The position numbers were made by a program, and so were the translations under genes. Below are positions 26,686 to 37,400 of a DNA stretch of 64,000 nucleotides, piece after piece. The stretch comes from Pseudomonadota bacterium (GTDB lineage Bacteria; Pseudomonadota; Gammaproteobacteria; DASZBR01): assembly GCA_021777765.1 (NCBI GenBank), contig JAJYDF010000013.1, positions 1 through 64,000 on the forward strand, in the 5' to 3' direction. Under the pieces are notes generated by a model. It was not told the DNA's origin, made no database searches, and saw only the letters and a list, made by a program, of their open reading frames with translations. Every line of letters starts with the position of its first letter. The stretch's first letter is position 1.

Positions 26686-27420
26686 ATGATTTATAAAATA
26701 AATTTAAACCAGTCAAAGAAAATTCGCATCATAATGCTCCATGGCTGGCAAGAAGATAATAAGATATTCTCACCACTCTTAGAATCACTTCATGATTATG
26801 AGTTATTATTATTTGATTTACCTGGTTTTGGTCATAGTCCAGCGCCTAATGAAGCTATTGGCAGCGCTGGTTATTCCCGAATGATTTATCACGAAATTTG
26901 CAAATTACCGAATAAACCTTCCATATTCATTGGTCATTCATTTGGTACAAGACTAGCATTACAAATAGCCGCTCATTCAAATTATCCTATTTTAGGATTA
27001 ATCCTGCTTGCAACCACTGGTATCATACAAGAAAGGAATTTAATTTATAGATATCGATCACATATTATTAAATTTCTTAACCTCTTGGGAAATTATGGTT
27101 TTAATTTTAAATTAAGAAGAATGTTTCTTTATCTACTTTTGGGTAGAGAATATAGAAAGCTAAAACAGATGAGACATATTATGGAAATAATTCACACAGA
27201 AGATCTCACGCAATTATTTTCTAAGATTAAACAAAAAGCCATACTCTTTCATGGTCAATATGATAAACATACCCCCCCTAGTTTGGGTAAAAAAATATCC
27301 GCACACATTGCCCACTCAGAATTGTTTATATTAAAAAATTGTAATCACCACAATATTATCTCAGCTGGCAAGAACGATATCATCAATTCGATTAAAATTT
27401 TATCATATTGCGGAGATTAA
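26686..27420 (+). CDS. Alpha/beta-hydrolase fold enzyme
   Basis: The 244-residue product has the fold's landmarks: an oxyanion segment IIMLHGWQED, DLPGFGHS, nucleophile elbow FIGHSFGTR (Ser85), an acid position in HGQYDKHTPP and a terminal histidine in NCNHHNI. It could be an esterase, thioesterase or peptidase; thioesterase action would fit the acyl-AMP ligase of the divergent block. The start is either GTG 26677 or ATG 26686; the latter matches the usual N-terminus. It is third in the operon, 25 bases after the oligopeptidase, and ends three bases before the PhyH gene. Confidence 0.82.
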   Translation: MIYKINLNQSKKIRIIMLHGWQEDNKIFSPLLESLHDYELLLFDLPGFGHSPAPNEAIGSAGYSRMIYHEICKLPNKPSIFIGHSFGTRLALQIAAHSNYPILGLILLATTGIIQERNLIYRYRSHIIKFLNLLGNYGFNFKLRRMFLYLLLGREYRKLKQMRHIMEIIHTEDLTQLFSKIKQKAILFHGQYDKHTPPSLGKKISAHIAHSELFILKNCNHHNIISAGKNDIINSIKILSYCGD

Positions 27421-27423
27421 TTT

Positions 27424-28335
27424 ATGCCAAAATCATTTCATCCCGCGAAAATACAACTTCAGCATTTAAAATCAAAAATTTTATGGCGCTTAAATAGACC
27501 ATTATTTGATGAAAAAATAATAGCTCTTTATAAAACACTTAAACAGAATGGCTTTTTGAAACTGTCTTTAGAAGATGTTGGTTTAAATCGCAATGATCTT
27601 ATATTTTTACAAAAAAGGCATCAAGAACTACTGCTAAACTCAATTACAAATAACCATTGTAATAATAGCAATAATAATAAAAGATATTGGAAACAACTGT
27701 TGGGTAATAAAAATATCCCTTTATCTGAAAAATATTTTAATATCGTTTTAAATAATACCTTGTTAACAATAGTGAATCATCATCTCAATTGTTATTCTCA
27801 ACTATTAGAATATAACTATTGGCATAATATAAAACTAGACAGTGCAGAACCAGTAGCCTCTCAACTTTGGCATAGAGATACTCTTTTCGATAAAAAGGGA
27901 TTTTTTATTAACAAGGTAAGAGCCATTATCAAAGCATTTATTTTCTTGAGCGAAGTTGATATTAAAAAAGGTGCTTTTTATTATGTTCGTGGTAGTCATA
28001 ATATTAATACGCGTAATCAGATCACTCCATGCGCCATAGAACCCAATGGCGCTATACGATATAGCGATGCAAGTATTATTCAATATTTTGGTAAGAATGC
28101 TATTGAAATAATGATAGGCTCACCTGGCACGATTATCATTTTTGATGCTTCAGGATTGCATAAAGGAGGTCATATCATAGAAAAAGAAAGTCGAAGCTTA
28201 TTCAAAATGGAATTTGGCTCATGGCTTTGGAATAACTTTCCCTACCCAAAACTGTATCTCGATAAATCAAATAGAGATTTATTTCTTGATAAATGCAGTT
28301 TCCAACAACTAGAAGCAATAAAATCATTACTTTAA
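27424..28335 (+). CDS. Phytanoyl-CoA dioxygenase (PhyH) family oxygenase
   Basis: The 303-residue Fe(II)/2-oxoglutarate oxygenase has the His-x-Asp pair in LWHRDT (about residue 150), the distal histidine in ASGLHKGGH and the 2-oxoglutarate-binding arginine in KESRSLFKMEF. FIFLSEVDIKKGAFYYVRGSH is the usual PhyH segment. PhyH proteins in biosynthetic loci hydroxylate or halogenate peptides, amino acids or lipids. This is the second non-haem iron oxygenase of the operon, so two separate oxidations are expected. The gene is last in its operon, and a strong hairpin follows at 28344-28378. Confidence 0.85.
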   Translation: MPKSFHPAKIQLQHLKSKILWRLNRPLFDEKIIALYKTLKQNGFLKLSLEDVGLNRNDLIFLQKRHQELLLNSITNNHCNNSNNNKRYWKQLLGNKNIPLSEKYFNIVLNNTLLTIVNHHLNCYSQLLEYNYWHNIKLDSAEPVASQLWHRDTLFDKKGFFINKVRAIIKAFIFLSEVDIKKGAFYYVRGSHNINTRNQITPCAIEPNGAIRYSDASIIQYFGKNAIEIMIGSPGTIIIFDASGLHKGGHIIEKESRSLFKMEFGSWLWNNFPYPKLYLDKSNRDLFLDKCSFQQLEAIKSLL

Positions 28336-28343
28336 ATTATTTA

Positions 28344-28378
28344 CTGTAGCCAAGTTGTAAATTGCAACTTGGCTACAG
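28344..28378. terminator. Bidirectional terminator-like hairpin
   Basis: A perfect 14-bp stem (28344-28357 with 28365-28378) with a seven-base loop lies between the stop of the PhyH gene and the stop of the leftward precursor-peptide gene. Flanks are AT-rich but lack a long T run, so end-of-transcript function is probable, not certain. Confidence 0.65.
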
Positions 28379-28403
28379 CAATATTTGTTATTGACCTTAA
28401 GGA

Positions 28404-28640
28404 TTATATTTTATCTAAACCACTACCTGGATAACACCAATCACGTCCATACACAACGCTATCTTGGTTTACTACATTGGGTAGAGTTGATAAAAACTGC
28501 TCTATTTCATTAGCAGTGAGATCATAGCCAAAACTTTTTGCAACTTGTTCAAATTGGCCAGGATTACATACTTTTGATATAGCTTCCTTAAGCTCAGTGT
28601 GAGTAGAAAGGTTTGCTAACAATTGCTTCATTTTGCTCAT
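28404..28640 (-). CDS. Nif11-type leader peptide: candidate RiPP precursor
   Basis: The 78-residue peptide starts with a Nif11-like leader (KMKQLLANLSTHTELKEAIS, then FEQVAKSFGYDLTANEIEQF), the helical pattern seen in precursors of ribosomally made, post-translationally modified peptides. The last 20 or so residues (from NVVNQDSVVYGRDW to WCYPGSGLDKI) differ in character and look like a core: one Trp, one Cys, two Tyr, one Pro, several Asp. A strong AAGGAG stands before the ATG at 28640. It is the only small peptide gene I found in the locus and is transcribed away from an ABC exporter through a shared promoter. No lanthionine synthetase, radical SAM or YcaO gene is in the window, so the modification would be of another kind. 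Confidence 0.7.
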   Translation of the reverse strand: MSKMKQLLANLSTHTELKEAISKVCNPGQFEQVAKSFGYDLTANEIEQFLSTLPNVVNQDSVVYGRDWCYPGSGLDKI

Positions 28641-28687
28641 AACATATCTCCTTGTTTGTTAAATTAAAAATAATAAAGCAGTAAAAG

Positions 28688-28729
28688 AGTATATTTATTT
28701 TTTTTAAAAAATTACCGTTAATAAAACGG
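28688..28729 (-). promoter_or_regulatory. Second copy of the CCGT-ACGG operator with a TATACT box
   Basis: The palindrome CCGTTaataaAACGG (28715-28729, centre 28722) stands 29 bp from a leftward TATACT (complement of 28688-28693), the same arrangement as at 23534-23606. It would drive the precursor-peptide gene. On the rightward side a weaker TACATA (28755-28760) is at a comparable distance and may drive the ABC transporter gene. Confidence 0.55.
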
Positions 28730-28830
28730 ATTGCTTAACACCAATTAATTTGATTACATAAATGAATATTCCATTACCTCTTAATTAATTTGAAAAGTGA
28801 TTAATTAAATTACAAAAGAAGGAGCATCAT

Positions 28831-30384
28831 ATGTTTTGGAATAAATACACTAAAAGAGCCATATTTTGGATGTTAGTTGCTAGCTTTTTGAAAGCATCTC
28901 CAACTATTTGGAGCTATTTTTTACTGGAAGAAGCGGAAAGCATTTCTGTCTTGATGGTCATTTGCACTATATGTTCATATATTGCAGCCATTATTCCTGA
29001 AATTTTATATTTTACTGATATTGACAGAGCTGAATTTGAAGCCACTAAAAAGTATGTTGAACTATTTTCTGAAAATCATAAAGACTCTCCTGAATTCATG
29101 TTAGATAAGGATTTTCGTGATAAGCAAGAACCTTTATTAACGACAGAAAACCGTAAATTAATAAGAGAAGCGTTGGTGGTAATGCAAAATGGTGTAACGA
29201 GTTCTTCATCAATATTAATCGATGTTGTGTTGATGTCGAGTTTCGTAAGCCCTTTATACTTGCTGGGGTATGTCTGTGGGTCACTACTCTATACAAAATC
29301 ACTGGCTTATTTTAAAGAAAAAAATGACAAGATATCTTCTAAAGTATTAGATAAAAATAAAGCGCTCACTAATATACTGCAAGGCGGATGGGATAATATT
29401 GTTACAGGTAATAAAAGCAGTTTTAAATTATGGTTATCAAGATTTTTTAATGCTTGGCATGATTGTCGTGATAGTGTTGTAGAAAATGCAATATTCATGC
29501 GAATATCCGGTTCAGTGGGAACATTAATAGCCGCTTTACCTATATTTGGTACAACTGTCTATTTATTTTACAGCTACTCTAATGATATGAAGCAAACAGC
29601 TTTATTATTTGCCATTTTACCACGCCAGCTTGCCAACATTCCTTCCTATAATCTTGTATCAAGTAGTTTTACTCGCTGGAAAGGTATTAGTAAACAGCTT
29701 AATGATTTATCACTTTCACTATTAAAACCTTATACACATACTAATCCTGGCTACAACATTAAATTTAACGGTCTATCCTTTTCCGAAAATGATAATATGG
29801 CTTTTTTTAAATCACCAGAAGAATTCATTAGCCACGTTATCACAAAGAAAATAGGTCGCATTACTATCAGAGGAAAAAACGGTAAAGGCAAATCTGTATT
29901 AATGTGTAAACTCAATTGTGAATTACTCGAACAAAATAAAGAGACATTTTATCTTCCCAATAAATCAAGACTGAGCTTTGATCCTCCCACAGAAAAATTA
30001 TCCTCTGGTGAAAAAACAAAAGAAGAATTGAAACAAATTCTTAATGATAAAACACTAAACTATATATTACTGGATGAATGGGATGCTAATTTAGACAGAG
30101 AAAATATGATACAGATTTCTCAGATTATCGAAGAAGCTGCGAAAAATCGTTGTATTATAGAAATTAGGCATAGAACAGATAATGAAGTCGAATTGGAAAA
30201 AGAAAATAATTCCTCAGCTGAGCAAATAATACCTATCCATTTTAATAAAAATAGGAAAAATAATTATAATATAAAAGAATTTACCCAATTCAGTGTATTT
30301 CAAAGTCTATTTAATCGTGAGACACATGCTAAAGAGGCTTTAACGAATACCTCTATAATCTCATCTTTCAAAAAACAAGCATAA
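28831..30384 (+). CDS. ABC transporter with fused membrane and ATPase domains
   Basis: The 517-residue half-transporter has N-terminal membrane segments (for example FWMLVASFLKASPTIWSYF and the region SVGTLIAALPIFGTTVYLFY). The C-terminal nucleotide-binding domain has Walker A RGKNGKGKSVLM, signature KLSSGEKTKEEL and Walker B YILLDEWDANLD. The signature LSSGE replaces LSGGQ, and the acidic residue after Walker B is the catalytic Glu. The order resembles single-chain peptide exporters. There is no N-terminal C39 peptidase domain, so leader removal must be done by another enzyme. Opposite the precursor gene and sharing its promoter region, it is the likely exporter of the product, giving self-protection. 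A GAAGGAG precedes the ATG. Confidence 0.82.
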   Translation: MFWNKYTKRAIFWMLVASFLKASPTIWSYFLLEEAESISVLMVICTICSYIAAIIPEILYFTDIDRAEFEATKKYVELFSENHKDSPEFMLDKDFRDKQEPLLTTENRKLIREALVVMQNGVTSSSSILIDVVLMSSFVSPLYLLGYVCGSLLYTKSLAYFKEKNDKISSKVLDKNKALTNILQGGWDNIVTGNKSSFKLWLSRFFNAWHDCRDSVVENAIFMRISGSVGTLIAALPIFGTTVYLFYSYSNDMKQTALLFAILPRQLANIPSYNLVSSSFTRWKGISKQLNDLSLSLLKPYTHTNPGYNIKFNGLSFSENDNMAFFKSPEEFISHVITKKIGRITIRGKNGKGKSVLMCKLNCELLEQNKETFYLPNKSRLSFDPPTEKLSSGEKTKEELKQILNDKTLNYILLDEWDANLDRENMIQISQIIEEAAKNRCIIEIRHRTDNEVELEKENNSSAEQIIPIHFNKNRKNNYNIKEFTQFSVFQSLFNRETHAKEALTNTSIISSFKKQA

Positions 30385-30394
30385 GAGTTTCAAT

Positions 30395-31474
30395 ATGGAT
30401 ACTAGTGAATTTAGCAATTACACTGGCAATATGATTAATAACAAGATAATTAAACTGGATTGCAATGAAAATCCTCTTGGCCCAAGCAAATTAGCAATTG
30501 AAGCAATTCAGCATCATTTAGGATCAATATCACGATATCCTGATAACTTAACACAAAGTTTGAAAATCAAATTATCTAATAGGTTAGCAGTTAATACAAA
30601 TAATCTGGTCATAGGCAATGGCTCTTCCAGTATTCTGAAGTTAATTATTGATTTATTTTTAGAAAATTCTAGCGAAATAATTATACCAAACCTGACTTAT
30701 GACTTTGTTTATAACTATGCGCGGTCTCGGTTATCTCATACTATTTCAGTACCATTAAATGGTTGGTATATCGATCTTTGCTTAATGTTAAAATACTTAA
30801 CGCATAAAACTAGATTAATCTATCTAGCCAATCCAAATAACCCAACGGGAACCTGCTTTTCTCATGATGAATTAGAATATTTTCTGAGTCGTATTCCATC
30901 TAATACCTTAGTCATTCTTGATGAAGCTTATCATGAGTATGCTCAACAAAAGGACTTCCCTCAATCCATTGCTCTACAAAAGTATTTTCCTAATCTTATT
31001 ATTGTAAGAACCTTTTCTAAAATTCATGGCCTAGCTGGTTTACGTATTGGTTATAGTATTAGCAATGAAAATATCGCTAAGAAAATTAATAATGCCATTA
31101 TAAAACACAGTATAAATAACATCGCGCTCATTGCCGCAGATGCGGCTATTGAAGATGTGTCACACTTAAAAAAATCCCTGGAAACAAACCTACGTGAGAA
31201 AATGCGATTAACAAATCTTTTTAGAAAATTGGATTTACCTTTTGTTCCTTCTGATACAAACTTTATCTTTTTTAATACCAAACATTTTGCTAAAGACATT
31301 CAGCATTATTTGAAGAGTCAGAGAGTTATGGTTAAAACTATAGAGAACAGTGCATATCATAATTACTTGCGTGTCAGTATTGGGGTAGATAAAGAAAACG
31401 AGGCATTTGCTTACGCAATGGAGCAATTAACCACAAAGAATTATCTCTTATTAAGCGCTATGGATAACTGCTAG
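30395..31474 (+). CDS. HisC-like PLP aminotransferase (class I/II)
   Basis: The 359-residue fold-type I enzyme resembles histidinol-phosphate aminotransferase: LDCNENPLGPS at the start, NPNNPTG, ILDEAYHEYA, cofactor lysine Lys209 in RTFSKIHGLAGLRIGY and a late arginine in LRVSIGV. HisC relatives in biosynthetic loci often act on aromatic or other amino acids or act as decarboxylases, as in cobalamin or antibiotic pathways. It starts 10 bases after the ABC transporter, so the two are co-transcribed. No other his gene is nearby, so a role in the locus is likelier than histidine synthesis. The stop overlaps the convergent giant gene by 17 bp. Confidence 0.85.
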   Translation: MDTSEFSNYTGNMINNKIIKLDCNENPLGPSKLAIEAIQHHLGSISRYPDNLTQSLKIKLSNRLAVNTNNLVIGNGSSSILKLIIDLFLENSSEIIIPNLTYDFVYNYARSRLSHTISVPLNGWYIDLCLMLKYLTHKTRLIYLANPNNPTGTCFSHDELEYFLSRIPSNTLVILDEAYHEYAQQKDFPQSIALQKYFPNLIIVRTFSKIHGLAGLRIGYSISNENIAKKINNAIIKHSINNIALIAADAAIEDVSHLKKSLETNLREKMRLTNLFRKLDLPFVPSDTNFIFFNTKHFAKDIQHYLKSQRVMVKTIENSAYHNYLRVSIGVDKENEAFAYAMEQLTTKNYLLLSAMDNC

Positions 31475-34400
31475 CTATTTTTAAAAAATTGGAATCATCA
31501 AAATCGACTACCACAGAAGGTTTATCCTTTGCTTTTTTTAAGCCAGTATCAAAACCACGCTCTTGTAGATATTTCGCAAATGCTCTTGCTTGGTCAGCAT
31601 CAGCAACTGCCATTGTAAAGAACCGTAATTTATGGCCTACATATTTACCTACCAACCGATCTACTGGGAACTTTTTCCATTGTGATTTAGTAATATGCTT
31701 ATCCCCGAGATCCTGGAAAAAAAGGGATGTATTCGACTCTAATTTTACATCGAGATAATCTACATTGTTAATATAAATAGTCTCATTAGAGCGTTTAATT
31801 TGCGGCATCGTTAAGCATTCAGCAGCAATATGCTTTTGCAATGGATTGATTTTTTGGATTGGCACTTTAATATCAGGCATATTTATTATACTTAGCGCAT
31901 TGAAAAACAACATTTTCCACTCATTAAAATGTTTACGCGTCAAAGAAAGAATTGAATAAGGAATATATCTCGCTTCTCGTTGTTTATAATTTTGCATACA
32001 CTGTGTAAGTTTTTCTAACTTGCTGGCTATAACTTGAGGATTACGGCTTTCAGATCTAAATCTCTGTTGCACTAATGAAATAACATCCCATGCTAATTCT
32101 TTTGATCTATTTAAGTTTTTTATTATTTTCTCTGGGTCAACTGGGTTCCATGGATCAATTCTTTGACTGTTACATTGAGCTGTCTCTGTGATTAGTGGCA
32201 TTAATAAAAGCGCTAAATCGCATTTAGTTTTTGCTTTAATTAATGATTCTTTTCCATCAATATCTTCTATTCCCCGATATTTCCCCCTTGTAAGATGCAC
32301 TATACTCTCCTGCACCTTAATTTGTTCATGAAAATTTCCTTGAATAGCGTATGCACGACACAACTCATATAATATTCTTATTTTTAATGGATAACCTTTA
32401 TCTTGCAGCGTTTCACAAAAATGTAAAGCTTTATTCAAATAGTAAATTGCAAAATTTTGATTAGACGTTGGCCAATGTTTTCGATCACTTTCATTTATCG
32501 GGATAATTATCTTCTGATATTTTTTAAAATCACTTTCATCTGAGTGATTAATTATTTTTCCTAAAGTATAAAGAGATACAGCAGTAAGTATAGAAAAATC
32601 TTTAGCTAGAGAAAGCTCTTTAAATAATAGCGCTTGTAATACGCCAAATTGAGTAGGCCTAGAATATTTTAATCGCTTTGCGACTTTATACATTAACCAA
32701 TCTATTCTAGCTAAAAGTAACGAGCTTTTATTTGGCAATACATCTAATAGCTGCTTGGCAGCTTTTATATAGTCATATGCTGATTCATAACGACCTAAGC
32801 TATAATAAGCGCTACCTAATTCATACATTAATGCTCCCATTTGCTCACTGTCAAAATGATTTATTGCATATAGGCGTATTTTTTCTAATAAACAGGCATG
32901 TTTATCATAACACTGGATTGAATTATATATTATGGCCAGCTGATAAAAAACACGTATTAATTCTATAGAACCTTTACCATAGATTATTTCAATAAAAGGC
33001 TCTAAATCAATAATATCTTTTCGTTCTTGATCACTGATATTTATATTAGTTGAAATCAGTTTTAATTTTTGATTAATGAATTGCTCGTATTGATTGGTAT
33101 CTAATCCTTTATTCTGATATAGATTTAATACACGTTCAATGCATGCTCTTCCTTTGTCGATTTCGCCAATTTTTGCATATACTGTAATCAGTTCATACAA
33201 TATCCTTATTATACTTTTTTTAATATGATTAAATTTCAGCCTATAATCTTCTAATAGAGAAATAATGTAATTATGTGTATGATCAAAAATATCAGGCTCT
33301 TGAGTATACGATGGGCTGCTCAAATTATTTCGTATTTTCTGTATTAATTCATCTCCTATACCTTGTATTTCACATAGGTTTCCTAAAATTCCGATATTAT
33401 AAAGTTCAGCAAATAATTGTTGTTTATCATAAGTAATAATTGCATCATAGTAATCTAATGCTTTTTCTAGTACGATCATCTTCTTATTATAATTTCGATT
33501 AACATCGTGTATTTTAGCAAGATTTAATAATGTTTCACCTATTTCCTCATTGATCTCATCTGAATATTGCTTAAATAATTTAAATGCACTTTCAAATGAA
33601 TCCTGAGCTGCCTGTAAATATCCTAAGTCAGCATAAGCTTTGCCTATATCAATAAATCCTTGAGCAACCAAACGCCAATTATCAAGTAAAATGATATTAT
33701 CTATGGCTGACAATCCAACATGTAATAATTTTATGGCCGCTTCTGAATTATTTAAAATTAAATGAATATTACCCATGAGCAATGATACTTTTAACTTTGA
33801 TTTAATTACAATTTCATTTACCCTTTGTTTATTTAAAATAGTTACTACTTCACGATACAGATTTATAGCCTTAAATAAATTTTGGTCATCAATATTTATT
33901 CTTTTACTGCGGTATGTATTTTCATGATGCTCTGAATTAGCAGGGTGAGTTGCTTTAGATTCTGGATTCATCTTTTTCTTACATTCAATGCTAAATCGCT
34001 CCGCATCATCCCTTAATTGTTCATACCGATTTCTAATGATCTTCATTTTCTTTAGCGCAATTTTTAAGCGAATCATTTCTATTTTATCTGCAACGCCATG
34101 ACGAAGGTTTTTTCTTGTATATCCTATGCTTTCAATTGCTGCTATGTTTTGATAAATTCTGCCTAATTTAAGCAATATCTTCGCCTTTATAAGAGGATCA
34201 CTATCTTCACCCTGCAAGTGCAATAGTCTTTTTAATATTGATTTAGCGCTCAATAGCTCAAAATGATATTTATACAATTTTGCTAAATAAAATATTATTG
34301 TTTCGAGTTCCTTATTAAATTGACTCTCCTGTTGGTTTTCTATCAATAGAAATTCATCAAAATATTTTAATAAAATTTCCATCTCGAAGATAACTACTTC

Positions 34401-37400
34401 TGTAGTCTGCTCAATACATGACATATATTCTGTAATGCTTATCAACATCGTTAATAGAAAGTTGGCATAGTTTGCTGGTAAATTAGCCGATTGGAGAGCA
34501 TTGACTGGCTTTTCTTTTTGCATTAGCTGGTTTCGCATAACCTCTTTTAAAATAAGATGCACTCTAAAAGAATATGCTTCATTTCCTTCATAGTTAATCA
34601 AATTATAATCAGCTAATTGTTGTAATGACCTGTTCACCAATTCGTTATCTTGCTCTATCTGTTGTTTAAAATGTTTTTGTAGCCAAAGCTTTAAATATTC
34701 TTGGTTCACATATTGTGACCCTGTAAAACAGGAAAAATGCAATATTATTTCAGCCAAAGAAAATCGCTTTGTTTCTTTATTATCTTGCTGAATCCTTTTT
34801 ATACTCGCTTCAAAACAAGCAGATACTACTTTACGTGCTAATTCTAGCGAATATTGATTATTTGTGCCCATCACATCATTAAATAACTGAGGGTAAAGTT
34901 CTAAAAATCTCTCTAAGCTGATTTCATTATTGTTTCTTAAATATCCTCCGATCATTTCTAGCGCCAAAGGAAAATAATTCAATTTATCTGCGATTTTAGC
35001 GAGATTTTTATGTTTATCTTCTTTTCTCCCGCTTTTCGATATCAGCAAATCGATAGCCTCTTGCTCATTCAGCTGTTTGACATCAATAAGTTTAATATCC
35101 TCACGTTGCCATGTATTTTTACGGGTAGTTATAATAATATGACCTCCCACAATCTTACCATTTTGCTGTGGTAAATATTTCTCAATGAGGTCTTCATCTT
35201 GCAGGTCTTCTAATACTATCAGCCAATTTGGATTTTCTTTCAAAAATTGTATGACACGTTCAATTAACCTTACGTCGTCATTCATATTCAATAACTTACC
35301 TAACTTTACTAAATCTTGTGTTAAAGATTTTTCTGTTGAAGCATTTATCCATATTTTAAATATATATTTTTGACTCTCTTCATAGAGATAAGTCAGTGCA
35401 AGATGACTTTTGCCTATACCGCCCATTCCTCTACAAACTACAATGTTAGATTTGGTATTCGTATCAGTATCTGTGATGCAATTTTCAAGCTGATTCAATA
35501 AAGTTCTACGTTTGATTGAATTTTTAGGTAATGCAGGAACATTAAAATAACCTTTACTTAATTGATATAAATGATGCTGAAAAACGGATTGCAAATTAAA
35601 TATCAATGCTTTAGTGATCCACATATTATCTTTTATAACTGATTGATATGATGATATTAGTGCAGAAGAGCCCAGTATATAAATCTCTCTATCTTTCTCT
35701 CGAAGAATTGTACAATTTTTATGAGCTTGAATGTTGATATCTTTTTTACATTTAGATTCATTTTGCCTTTTTTTATAATCAATGCCTTTTTTGAGAACTG
35801 CATCATGGAAATCCTTACCACTTTTATTTTTATCTTTACCTACAGCAATCTCATCATTCAATGGGTTCTCATAGACATCTTTTAAATACGCAAATTTTTC
35901 TTCAAAATAATAGGCCGCTTTGCCAGTGTCTAAAAATCCATCCCAAAAGGTTATTCTGATATTAATTCTAATTTCTGAGCTCGTTATACTTAATAATTCA
36001 GAAATAATGACACGAACGGCTTTTTTTACCCAGTCTTCACCCATCTTCTTAAATTTTAATTTAGAACCGCTTCGTTGCTCTTCATTTTCTGCAGAGTTAT
36101 AAGCTTGCAAAGTATCTGCCACAAGAATATTGATAGACCATTCTCCTTTTAATGAATCTAAATATCCTTTTCGTTTCTCTTCGGCCATACTAATTATTGT
36201 TGAGTGTTTTTCTTGCATTATTAATGCTCTACAACTCAGAATTATATTTTTGAATAGCGCTATAGTGGCTTTAAATTTATTCCCTTCATGATAGGGTCGT
36301 CCTATGCTAATTAAAAAAATCAAATTTTTCACTTTTGCCTGCAGTAATTCTTTAAGCAGTATTTGGTTGATAATTCGGGCTTGTTGATTTTTGTCTTCAT
36401 TATTAGCATTTTGGTCATTCCCTTGTTCTTGTTCGTGTATATTTACGCCTAACCATTTCACTTCATAAATAGCATCGAGTTTTTTATTCACATTATATTT
36501 TTGATTTATTTCCGTATTCTCATCAAAATAGTTTAAAACAGTTCTTCCCTCAATAAATGCTTTTTCTTCTCCACCAGGATAGACAATAAAAACAGGTGGT
36601 TTTTGTTGACTATTTTTATAAGTAGCTGGCAAAGGTGACACACCTAAACCGTGAGCCACACAACTCATTAATAACACTGTTTCTTCTAAAATATAATCTC
36701 GCTGAAAATTCGTTAACTTTTTTTGACAATCATCTCTTTCTAAGTTAAATGCTTGCGGGCCAACAACTTTAAGAGCCGCTTGCGCAGATAATATAGAAGG
36801 GACTTGTAAAGTGAGTAATGTTATTTCTAATCCCACACGTAGACATTCACAAGAAAGGGGTTTTTGTTCATTATCAATCAGTGTGATAATAGTCGGAACA
36901 GTAGCTAATTCCAATTTAGAAGTTTCATCAATAATTCTTAAATTCTCATTTTGAAAGTCAACGCGAATCAGCCTGTTAGTCTCATGATCTTTAATCAGCA
37001 CATGACCTTTATTAAAGCCATGCGTTATATCTCTTTTTATATCTATAATTCTGCCTGACAAAATTAATTCAACCGGACCATAACCAGTTTGTTTTAATTT
37101 ATAATTATTAATATTTGATAATGTATTTTTATTAATAGACTTTAATTCTTTGCCAATCATTTTTGCAACTGTAAATGACATAGGCACACAATATTGTTTA
37201 ACTTCTCTTCCACTTAATGGTAAATAAGCCAGCGTTACAATACCGCCCATTTCTATGGTTTTTTGTCGCGCTTCCTTTTCTAATTGTGATAAATTGTTTG
37301 CACGAATAACATGGCATTCTTTCCCATTGGATAATACAGCTATGCAATTTTGAATTTTTCCATAAATATGAGGAGTAATCATTTGTAATTCAGGAAATGC

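Noticed and set aside
28831-30384. Naming the transporter SbmA/BacA
   Set aside because: SbmA/BacA lack an ATPase domain; this protein has a full nucleotide-binding domain, so only the general ABC exporter call is made.
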